This document shows, piece by piece, positions 1 through 5,880 of a stretch of 5,880 nt of DNA. The notes beneath the pieces are model-generated. The model was not told where the DNA came from. It ran no database searches and saw only the letters and a program-made list of their open reading frames with translations. Source of the DNA: Phycisphaerae bacterium (GTDB lineage Bacteria; Planctomycetota; Phycisphaerae; Phycisphaerales; UBA1924); contig JAEUIX010000190.1 in assembly GCA_016794945.1 (NCBI GenBank), forward strand, positions 1 through 5,880. Direction: 5' to 3'. Positions within the stretch are counted from its first letter, which is position 1. Each line of letters opens with the position of its first letter. The position numbers and the translations under genes are program-made.

Positions 1-1343
1 ACCCCGGCGGCGGAGACAAGCCGAAGTCACAGCCCTCCTCTCCCGACGCGGCCAAGAAGCCCGAGCCGACTCCGGGTGACTCGCCGGAACGGCAACCGAC
101 CCCGGCCCCGTCTCAGGGGCAACCCGGGCCGGCGCAGCCACAGCCAGGTTCGGGCAAGTCGGGCCCGAATCCGGAATCGACAGGTTCCCCATCGGCCGCG
201 AAGGACCAACCGGAGCGGCCCGGGAACCAGCCTTCGGCTCAGCCCGCCGACAACCCCACCAAGAGCGGCGGGGAGAAGTCAGGAGCGGGCGATGCACAGC
301 CGCGGCCGGGAGGTGCCACCCCGGGTCCGCAGCAGACCGGGCCCTCGCCCGGGTCCGCTGGCGGCAAGAGCGGCGAGTCGCGGCCTCAGCCCGGCGGCAC
401 CCCGGACACACCGGCCCCGGCCCGCGCGCCCGACGAGCAGGGTCGTCCCGAAGGTGTTCCACCTGGCGCTCAGCCTCAGCCGGGCGGACCAGCCGCCGGC
501 CAGGAGTCGGCCAAGAAGGGAAATCCGGGCGCGTCGGGACCGAACGCCGCGCCCGGCCGGCCGTCGGGCGAATCGACGCCCAATGGCACGCCGCAACAGC
601 GACCTGACAACTCGACCTCGGGTGGCCCGGCTCAGCCGCGGTCTGGGCCCGGGGAAGGGGAGCCGAACGGTCAGAGGCCCGAGTCCGGCCCGGCACCGTC
701 GCCCGGCATGCAGAGACTGCTCGAACAGGCTCGGCGCATGGCAGATCGCGGCCGCCAGGCGCAGCAGGATGCTCGTCAGGCGGAGCAATTGCGCGAACAG
801 GCTCGACGCATGCTCGAAGGTGCGACGCCGCAGGAGCGTGAGCAGTGGCGCCGGATGGCGGAAGAGTTGGCGCGCGACCAGCGAGAGAGGTCTCGCGGCG
901 AACACAGCGGAGACAGGCCCGACCTACCCGGCGAAGGCGAGCGGGCGGATCGGCTTGGGGTGCCCGGCGCGGGGCCGGGAGCTGAGGCCGGTGGACGAAC
1001 GCCGAACCCAAACTCCCGCGCCTTGCCGGATGAATCGGGACCGACGGAGATCGTCGATGCGCGCCGACGGCCGGAGTCCGATCAGAGGGGGCCTGAGCGC
1101 GTGGTCGCCGAGTGGCTTGGTCGGGGCGATCGAACGCCGACGCCGGAGCAGCAGGCGACCGCCGCGAGCATCATCCGCGAAGCGGCCGCGAGCGGGCAGA
1201 AGGCGGTGGAAGATCGAACGCTGCCCAACCGGTACGACGGGCTGCTGCGGCGGTACTTCAAGCGATTGCCGGAGCAACTGGGCCTTCCGCCGCCGGGGCC
1301 GGGCCCGGGCGAGCCCGTGCCGGCGAAGGATGCGGGCCGCTGA
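1..1343 (+). CDS. Partial Pro/Gly-rich, coiled-coil-like protein upstream of a VWA gene (5' end missing)
   Basis: The frame is open from base 3 to the TGA at 1341-1343, giving 446 visible residues; the start lies left of the window. The Met codon at 708 is internal, because the same frame continues upstream without a stop and with strongly G/C-ending codons. Residues 1-235 are almost only Pro, Gly, Ser, Gln, Ala and charged residues, with no aromatics, so this part is likely disordered. Residues 236-297 are rich in Gln, Arg, Glu and Ala (starting MQRLLEQARRMADRG) and look helical or coiled-coil. A second Pro/Gly linker follows. Residues 364-427 form a compact C-terminal region ending in the motif PNRYDGLLRRYFKRLPEQ (408-425). 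I recall similar C-terminal RYxxLxxxYF motifs in large planctomycete proteins encoded next to VWA/BatA-like genes, usually with N-terminal membrane helices; that part would be outside the window. The function is unknown. Gene 2 starts 18 bases downstream, so the two are probably cotranscribed. The existence of the gene is well supported; its family is only a guess. Confidence 0.85.
   Translation, partial: PGGGDKPKSQPSSPDAAKKPEPTPGDSPERQPTPAPSQGQPGPAQPQPGSGKSGPNPESTGSPSAAKDQPERPGNQPSAQPADNPTKSGGEKSGAGDAQPRPGGATPGPQQTGPSPGSAGGKSGESRPQPGGTPDTPAPARAPDEQGRPEGVPPGAQPQPGGPAAGQESAKKGNPGASGPNAAPGRPSGESTPNGTPQQRPDNSTSGGPAQPRSGPGEGEPNGQRPESGPAPSPGMQRLLEQARRMADRGRQAQQDARQAEQLREQARRMLEGATPQEREQWRRMAEELARDQRERSRGEHSGDRPDLPGEGERADRLGVPGAGPGAEAGGRTPNPNSRALPDESGPTEIVDARRRPESDQRGPERVVAEWLGRGDRTPTPEQQATAASIIREAAASGQKAVEDRTLPNRYDGLLRRYFKRLPEQLGLPPPGPGPGEPVPAKDAGR
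123..707 (+). repeat. Degenerate AQPQPGG-type repeats in the low-complexity tract of gene 1
   Basis: Variants of the short motif Ala-Gln-Pro-(Gln/Arg)-Pro-Gly-Gly recur within the Pro/Gly-rich part of the first gene. They begin at bases 132 (AQPQPGS), 294 (AQPRPGGATP), 378 (SRPQPGGTP), 468 (AQPQPGGPA) and 630 (AQPRSG). The spacings are 162, 84, 90 and 162 bases, roughly one or two units of 27-30 codons. The copies differ at synonymous positions, so this is an old, decayed amino-acid repeat and not a recent DNA tandem repeat. It probably serves as a flexible extended spacer. Confidence 0.45.
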
Positions 1344-1344
1344 C

Positions 1345-1350
1345 GAGGGG
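1345..1350 (+). promoter_or_regulatory. Shine-Dalgarno candidate GAGGGG for the VWA gene
   Basis: GAGGGG lies directly after the stop codon of gene 1 and 11 bases before the ATG at 1362. It is the best anti-16S match in the short gap and supports that ATG as the start. The spacing is slightly long, and in such GC-rich DNA a purine run could be chance. Confidence 0.45.
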
Positions 1351-1361
1351 CCGCGCGACCC

Positions 1362-4300
1362 ATGACGCTTCGCTTCGAGCAACCCGAGTACCTGTGGATC
1401 GTCGCGATGGCGCTGCCGATGGGCGTTGCCGCGCTGGCGTGGTTCGGCGCGATGGCGGGTGTGCGGCGCTGGTCGGCGGTCGTGGTGCGGGCGCTGCTTC
1501 TGGCGTCGCTGGCGGCGATGCTGGCCGGCGCCAGCACTGTGCGCACGACCGACCGCCTGGCGGTCGTGGCCGTGGTGGATGTTTCGGGCTCGGTGCGGTC
1601 GTATGTTCCAACGGCGACGGATGCCCATGGGCGCAGCCTCGGCGTGCTGGAGCGCGTGCGGGGGTTCCTCGCGAGCGCCACGGCGCAGCGCGGCCCGGAG
1701 GATCTGGTGGGGCTGGTCGTTTTCGACGGTCAGGCCGTGGCGGTCGCGCCGTGCTCCAACGGCCCTATCGCCGACCGGGTGATCGACGTCTCGCTCTCGG
1801 AAGGCACCGACATCGGCGCGGCCCTTCGCCTGGCCCAGGGGATGTTCCCCGCCGATGCGGCACGCCGCCTCCTGCTGATCTCCGACGGCAACCAGACGTC
1901 GGGCGACGCGACCGCAGCGGCGGCGGCGGCGATCGGCGGCGGACCGCCCGTTCCGATCGACACCGTGCCCCTGCTTTATGAGGTCAGCGGTGAAGTCGTG
2001 GTCGAATCGATCGATGCGCCGGCGCGGGCCGCGGCGGGCGCGACGGTGACTGTGCGTGTCGTCCTGAACAGTGTCGCGCCGGCCAGCGGCACGCTGCGGC
2101 TGCTCAACGAGGATCAGGAAGTCGACATCAACGGCTCGGCCTCCGGGGCGGGCCGACGCGTCACGCTGGCAGCCGGGCGCAGCGTGCTGCTGTTCGAGGT
2201 CCCATTGGGACCGGGTAGAGTCCACCGCTTGGAGGCGGTGTTCGAGCCCGACCCGGGTCAGCCCGGGGCCGACCGAATCGCGGCCAATAACCGCGCCAAG
2301 GCCTTCACGCTCACTCCGGGCGCCGGCAGCGTGCTGCTGGTCGACGGGGTTGACCGGGGCGCGCCGGACGGCCCCGGTTCGGTGCTGGCCAGGACGCTGC
2401 GATCCGAGGGCGTCGAGGTCGAGGTCGTTTCCCCGGAGTCGACCCCGGCTGACCTGCTTCGCATGCAGGCGTTCGACCTGGTGATCCTGCAGAACGTCTC
2501 GGCCGAGGCCATGCCCGCCGGCGTGAACGACATGCTCGTTCGTTACGTCACCGAACTCGGCGGCGGGCTCGTCATGGTCGGCGGGCCCGACAGCTTCGGC
2601 CCCGGAGGCTGGAAGGGCACGGAACTGGAATCGATCCTGCCCGTTCGGCTCGACCTGCCGGAGCGGCTGGTCATGCCCGCGGCGGCGGTGCTGTTCATCA
2701 TCGACAAATCCGGTTCGATGACCCGGTCGGTGCTCGGCGGGTCGCGATCGCAGCAGGACATCGCCAACGACGGGGCGGCGCTGGCCATCCGAACCCTGGA
2801 CAAGAACGATCTGGTCGGCGTCATCGCCTTCGATTCGACGTACGACGTCGTGGTGCCGCTCGCCAAGCTCGAGGATCCGCAGGGCACGGCCCGGAAGGTG
2901 ATGGGCATCGACGCCTCGGGCGGCACCAACCTGCCGCCGGCGCTCGAGGAGGCGCACCGGCAGATGCGGTCCGTGACCGCCCAGATCAAGCACGTGATCG
3001 TGCTGTCCGACGGCGAGTCACGCGGGCGCAACCGGCTCGTTGAAATGACGGCCGCGATGGCCGCGAACGGGATCAGGGTCAGCACCATCGCGGTCGGCGA
3101 CTCGGCGGACACCGAAGTGATGGCCCGCATGGCCAAGGCCGCCAACGGGGAGTTCTACCGCGTGACCGACCCGAACATCCTGCCGAGGGTGTTCCTCAAG
3201 GCGGTCCGCGTCATCCGCCAGCCGATGATCCGGGAGGAGCCGTTCACGCCGCTGCTGCAGCCGGGCGCGGCACTCGCGGCCGGGATCGACCAGGCGGGCA
3301 TTCCGCCGCTTCGGGGTCTGGTCCTGACGCAGCCCAAGGCGGGGCGTGACCGGGCAGAAACGGCCAGCGTTTCGTACGAGTTGCTCACGCCCTCCGGCGA
3401 ACCGGTGTTGGCGCGCTGGCAGGCCGGGCTGGGGCAGGTCGCGGCGTTCACGTCCGATGCGCACCGCTGGGCAGAGCCGTGGCTGCGCTGGCCGGGCTAC
3501 CGGCGCCTGTGGACTCAGATCGCCAGGACCATCAGCAGGAACGCGACGGGGCGGGCCGCCGAACTCTCCACCGAACTTCGAGGCGATCAGCTCGCGTTGC
3601 GGCTCGACGCCACGACCGACCAAGGCCGCCCGATGGACCTGCTGGATGTCCCCGGGGCGGTGTACACGCCCGACGGAAAGCGGGTTGACGTTCGACTGGC
3701 TCAGACCGGCCCGGGTGTGTACGAGGCGGTCGTGTCCGCACCGTCCAGCGGGGCGTACGTGGTCACCCTGTCGCCCCGCACCACCGGGCCGGGAGCTCGG
3801 TCGCTGCCCCCTGTGCTCGGTGGCGTGGTTCGTCCGCAGGGGGTCGAGTTTCGGGCGATGAAGTCGAACGATGCGCTTCTATCGCGGCTGTCGTCGCTTT
3901 CCGGCGGAAGGACGCTCAGCTTGGACGACCCGGCCGGCGCGGCGCGGGTGCTGTTCGATCGATCGGGGACGACGCCTCGGGAAGCCCGATCGCCGCTCTG
4001 GCCCCTGCTGCTGCCTTGGGCGCTGGGTCTGTTGTTGCTGGACGTGGCGACCCGGCGCCTGGCGTGGGATCGCCTGGTGAGCCGTCAGTTCGGGCGATCG
4101 CTCCGCCAGCGGGCCGAAGACGCGATGATCGACCGGTCGCACGACGCGGCCAGAACGCTCGGCACGCTGCGCGAACTGGACCAGGATCAGCCCGCGTCCG
4201 CCGTGGCGCTGTCAGAGGCCGACGCCCGCGCGCTGGCGGACGATGCACGTCGCCAGCGCCGCGAGACCAGGACGCGGGCGTCAGAGTCGCGGGAGCGTGC

Positions 4301-4391
4301 CCCCACCGACTCGGCCGCGGCAGAATCATCGCTGCTGGACGCCAAGCGTCGGGCCCGCGAACGCTTCGAGGGCCGGAGCGACTCCGAGTGA
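1362..4391 (+). CDS. Bat-like membrane protein with two VWA domains and a GATase1-like region
   Basis: This 1009-residue protein begins MTLRFEQPEYLW, the typical opening of BatA-like proteins. Hydrophobic helices lie at about 11-34 and 37-58, joined by an Arg-Arg loop that should be cytoplasmic. VWA domain 1 (about 66-205) has a full metal-ion adhesion site: D73, S75, S77 (DVSGS), T149 and D175 (LISDG). After a beta-rich stretch, residues 322-432 resemble the GATase1-like family (PF07090), with VLLVDG, a Gly-rich turn GGGLVMVGGPDSFGPGGW (400-417) and ILPV. VWA domain 2 (about 440-615) is also complete: D448, S450, S452 (DKSGSM), T522 (GGTNL) and D550 (LSDGES). Residues 681-707, with GLGQVAAFTSDAHRW, resemble the C-terminal part of the GATase-like fold. 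A further beta-rich region, a membrane helix (about 879-897) and a charged Arg/Ala/Glu tail (900-1009) follow. The inferred topology puts both VWA domains in the periplasm and the tail in the cytoplasm. The only cysteine is C131, so amidotransferase activity is unlikely. It probably scaffolds a metal-dependent envelope complex; its ligand is unknown. Confidence 0.96.
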   Translation: MTLRFEQPEYLWIVAMALPMGVAALAWFGAMAGVRRWSAVVVRALLLASLAAMLAGASTVRTTDRLAVVAVVDVSGSVRSYVPTATDAHGRSLGVLERVRGFLASATAQRGPEDLVGLVVFDGQAVAVAPCSNGPIADRVIDVSLSEGTDIGAALRLAQGMFPADAARRLLLISDGNQTSGDATAAAAAAIGGGPPVPIDTVPLLYEVSGEVVVESIDAPARAAAGATVTVRVVLNSVAPASGTLRLLNEDQEVDINGSASGAGRRVTLAAGRSVLLFEVPLGPGRVHRLEAVFEPDPGQPGADRIAANNRAKAFTLTPGAGSVLLVDGVDRGAPDGPGSVLARTLRSEGVEVEVVSPESTPADLLRMQAFDLVILQNVSAEAMPAGVNDMLVRYVTELGGGLVMVGGPDSFGPGGWKGTELESILPVRLDLPERLVMPAAAVLFIIDKSGSMTRSVLGGSRSQQDIANDGAALAIRTLDKNDLVGVIAFDSTYDVVVPLAKLEDPQGTARKVMGIDASGGTNLPPALEEAHRQMRSVTAQIKHVIVLSDGESRGRNRLVEMTAAMAANGIRVSTIAVGDSADTEVMARMAKAANGEFYRVTDPNILPRVFLKAVRVIRQPMIREEPFTPLLQPGAALAAGIDQAGIPPLRGLVLTQPKAGRDRAETASVSYELLTPSGEPVLARWQAGLGQVAAFTSDAHRWAEPWLRWPGYRRLWTQIARTISRNATGRAAELSTELRGDQLALRLDATTDQGRPMDLLDVPGAVYTPDGKRVDVRLAQTGPGVYEAVVSAPSSGAYVVTLSPRTTGPGARSLPPVLGGVVRPQGVEFRAMKSNDALLSRLSSLSGGRTLSLDDPAGAARVLFDRSGTTPREARSPLWPLLLPWALGLLLLDVATRRLAWDRLVSRQFGRSLRQRAEDAMIDRSHDAARTLGTLRELDQDQPASAVALSEADARALADDARRQRRETRTRASESRERAPTDSAAAESSLLDAKRRARERFEGRSDSE

Positions 4392-4408
4392 GGGCGGGGC
4401 GATGTCCG

Positions 4409-4414
4409 TACAAT
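4409..4414 (+). promoter_or_regulatory. Candidate -10 box (TACAAT) for a leaderless methyltransferase transcript
   Basis: TACAAT matches the sigma-70 -10 consensus TATAAT at five of six positions and stands out in this GC-rich DNA. Its last base is 7 bases before the GTG start codon at 4421, the distance at which transcription would begin at the start codon itself. No good -35 box is visible at 16-18 bases upstream (that region is the end of the VWA gene), and there is no extended -10 TG. This is inferred from sequence only. Confidence 0.3.
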
Positions 4415-4420
4415 GAACGC

Positions 4421-5197
4421 GTGAGGCTGCGGCTCTGGAAACGGCGCGCGGGCTCGGCCACCACCGGTCGGTTCGAACTGGTCAGCCGTCGTTACGCACA
4501 ATTCAGGCCCGGCTACGCCCCAACGGCCATCGATTCGGTGCTGCGGAGGGTCGATCGCGCGGCGTGCCGGATCGCTGATATCGGGGCCGGAACCGGCATC
4601 GCTTCACGGCAGATCGCCGACGCGATCGCGGGGGAGTCGCTGGTCGATGCGGTGGATCCGAACGACGCGATGCGGTCGGCCGCCGCGCCGCACCCGCGCG
4701 TGCGCTGGCACTCGGGCGATGCCGGACGCACCGGCCTCGCGGATGGTCGATACGACCTGGTGGTGTGCGCACAGGCGTTCCATTGGTTCGAGCCCGGAGC
4801 GGCGCTGGCGGAGTTCGCTCGCCTCCTGAAACCCGGCGGTCGGCTCGTGATCATGAACAATCGGCGCGATCGGTCGAACGCGATGGCGTCCGAGTACCAG
4901 CGCATCCTGGACGGTGCGCTCGGGCCTCACCACTCGGAGCGATTCGGGAACGGCCGTTCGGCGATCAAGGGGTCCCCTTGCTTCGGCGATCTTGAAACAG
5001 AACGGCACGTCAACGATCGGATGCTCAGCGCCGAGGAGTTCGTCGGCTATGCGCGCAGTTCCAGCCGGTACGGCGACGTTGCGCGGGAAGAGGTCGACTG
5101 GCTGCTCCGCGAGGCGCACCGCGGGAACGCCGAGGCGGACGGCCGGGCGCTGTTCCGGTGGATCACGGAAGTGCACTCGGCCGCGCGAGCGAAGTGA
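4421..5197 (+). CDS. Class I SAM-dependent methyltransferase, first of a tandem pair
   Basis: The 258-residue product is a Rossmann-fold methyltransferase of the Methyltransf_11 type. SAM-binding motif I is ADIGAGTGI (52-60). An acidic residue, D79, ends the second strand (AVDPNDAM), where it usually binds the ribose. YDLVVCAQAFHWF (111-123) is the motif IV/V region, and LLKPGGRLVIM (135-145) is the post-I strand. The opening TGRF...YAQFRPGY (15-32) is typical of this subfamily. The frame is open further upstream into the VWA gene. I chose the GTG at 4421 because residue n then aligns with residue n of the next gene without a gap, and because it follows the VWA stop by only 29 bases. There is no normally spaced Shine-Dalgarno site. 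The substrate is unknown; relatives act on small molecules. Compared with its neighbour it has lost the family's WNERD motif (here NNRRD, 146-150) and the YVPxxGP motif, so its substrate may have changed. It ends one base before the next ATG, so the pair is very likely translated together. Confidence 0.93.
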   Translation: MRLRLWKRRAGSATTGRFELVSRRYAQFRPGYAPTAIDSVLRRVDRAACRIADIGAGTGIASRQIADAIAGESLVDAVDPNDAMRSAAAPHPRVRWHSGDAGRTGLADGRYDLVVCAQAFHWFEPGAALAEFARLLKPGGRLVIMNNRRDRSNAMASEYQRILDGALGPHHSERFGNGRSAIKGSPCFGDLETERHVNDRMLSAEEFVGYARSSSRYGDVAREEVDWLLREAHRGNAEADGRALFRWITEVHSAARAK

Positions 5198-5198
5198 C

Positions 5199-5880
5199 AT
5201 GGGTCCCGATTCGGACACGCCGCTGCACGACATGAACCCCACGGGTCGCTTCAGCGATCGCGTTCACGACTACGCCGCTCATCGGCCCGATTACCCGACG
5301 GCCGCGTGGGATGCGGTGCTGGAGAGCATGGATCGTGAACGGCTGACCGTCGCGGACGTCGGCGCGGGCACGGGAATCTCGGCCCTTCAGCTGGCGACGG
5401 CGCTGGGCGGCTCGTCTCGCGTGCTGGCGATCGAGCCGAACCCGGCCATGCGCAGCGCGATGCCGGTGCACGAGCGCATCGTTGCGATGGACGGCGCGGC
5501 CGAGCGGCTGCCGCTCGGCTCCGGCACCGTGGACCTCATCGTGTGCGCCCAGTCCTTCCACTGGTTCGTGCCCGAGCCGACGCTCGGGGAGTTCGCCCGC
5601 GTGGTCCGTCCGGGCGGCCGCGTCGCCCTGGTTTGGAACGAACGGGACGACTCGGACCCGCTGACGGCTCGCTACGGCGCGGCGATCCGGGCCGCATCGG
5701 GCAATCACCCCGCGGAGAAGCGGGCGGACCATTTCGTGCACCTGCGTGACAGCCTGCTGTTCAGCGGGTATCGGTCGCTGAGGTTCGGGCACGCCCAGCG
5801 GTTGCGCGGCGCGCCCGGGCTGATCGGCCGGGCGGCCAGTTCCTCCTACGTGCCGAGGTCGGGCCCGCTGCGGGATGCGA
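5199..5880 (+). CDS. Class I SAM-dependent methyltransferase, second of the pair (3' end missing)
   Basis: An ATG at 5199, one base after the preceding TGA (TGACATG), opens a frame that stays open to the window edge: 227 codons are visible, with no stop. Motif I is ADVGAGTGI (52-60). The second strand ends at E79 (AIEPNPAM), and VDLIVCAQSFHWF (111-123) and VVRPGGRVALVWNERDD (135-151) follow. The motif SSSYVPRSGP (214-223) is typical near the C-terminus of this subfamily. By comparison with the 258-residue neighbour, about 30 codons are missing. A second Met codon at residue 12 could start the protein, but the first gives exact register with the paralog. No strong Shine-Dalgarno site is present, so translational coupling to the upstream gene is likely. 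It keeps the family consensus better than its neighbour, so it is probably the copy with the ancestral function. The substrate cannot be told from sequence. Confidence 0.94.
   Translation, partial: MGPDSDTPLHDMNPTGRFSDRVHDYAAHRPDYPTAAWDAVLESMDRERLTVADVGAGTGISALQLATALGGSSRVLAIEPNPAMRSAMPVHERIVAMDGAAERLPLGSGTVDLIVCAQSFHWFVPEPTLGEFARVVRPGGRVALVWNERDDSDPLTARYGAAIRAASGNHPAEKRADHFVHLRDSLLFSGYRSLRFGHAQRLRGAPGLIGRAASSSYVPRSGPLRDA

Noticed and set aside
1298..1324. GC-rich imperfect inverted repeat near the end of gene 1
   Set aside because: It has two 5-bp stem segments with a mismatched bulge and a very short loop, no T-run follows, and it lies within Pro/Gly codons. It is not a convincing terminator, though an effect on translation of gene 2 cannot be excluded.
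76..1365. 429-residue + strand frame overlapping gene 1
   Set aside because: The product is extremely Arg/Pro-rich with no domain. The competing frame from base 3 has mostly G/C-ending codons, a coherent helical segment and a recognisable C-terminal motif.
2223..2240. Perfect 6-bp hairpin CACCGC/GCGGTG with a 6-base loop
   Set aside because: It is inside the VWA coding region, and short GC stems are common by chance at this composition.
924..2993. 689-residue open frame on the - strand opposite the VWA gene
   Set aside because: It is antisense to a gene with clear domains, has an Arg/His/Gly-rich composition with no recognisable motif, and crosses the gene 1/gene 2 boundary. Long antisense frames are expected with this GC-rich codon use.
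4016..4420. Upstream extension of the first methyltransferase into the VWA gene
   Set aside because: The extension is a shadow of the VWA reading frame with Arg/Gly/Pro-rich composition. The methyltransferase family begins near residue 15 counted from the GTG at 4421.
5163..5792. 209-residue - strand frame opposite the second methyltransferase
   Set aside because: It is antisense to a gene with clear SAM-binding motifs, and its product shows no recognisable domain.

Overview
The window is a very GC-rich bacterial segment, coding almost end to end, with every supportable gene on the + strand. The large membrane protein combines von Willebrand factor A (VWA) domains with a glutamine-amidotransferase-like (GATase1-like) fold. 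Its upstream partner is Pro/Gly-rich. This combination resembles loci I know from Planctomycetes and related high-GC bacteria. The assignment rests on family recognition, not on a search.

Layout: (1) Bases 1-1343 are the 3' part of a gene that starts left of the window. Its product has a long disordered Pro/Gly/Ser/Gln tract, then a charged helical stretch, then a short C-terminal motif of the type RYxxLxRRYFxxLPE. (2) After 18 bases, 1362-4391 encodes a 1009-residue Bat-like membrane protein. It has two N-terminal membrane helices, a first VWA domain, a GATase1-like region that appears to be interrupted by a second VWA domain, a beta-rich region, a last membrane helix and a charged C-terminal tail. 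Genes 1 and 2 probably form the end of a larger operon; the usual MoxR ATPase and DUF58 genes would be expected to the left, but that is inference. (3) 4421-5197 (GTG start) and 5199 to the window end encode two consecutive class I SAM-dependent methyltransferases. They align without a gap from the start codon onward and are evidently tandem paralogs; the second is cut by the window edge.

Genes 1 and 2 plausibly act together at the cell envelope, with metal-dependent VWA adhesion domains facing the periplasm. The methyltransferases look like a separate functional unit. A TACAAT hexamer sits so that transcription could start at the GTG codon of the first one, suggesting a leaderless mRNA.

There are no RNA genes, insertion sequences, CRISPR arrays or convincing terminators. 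Long open frames on the - strand and in other + frames are shadows caused by the GC-rich codon bias. I see no clear new defence or mobile system. The most interesting points are the nested, cysteine-free GATase-like/VWA architecture, the diverging methyltransferase pair and the possible leaderless start.
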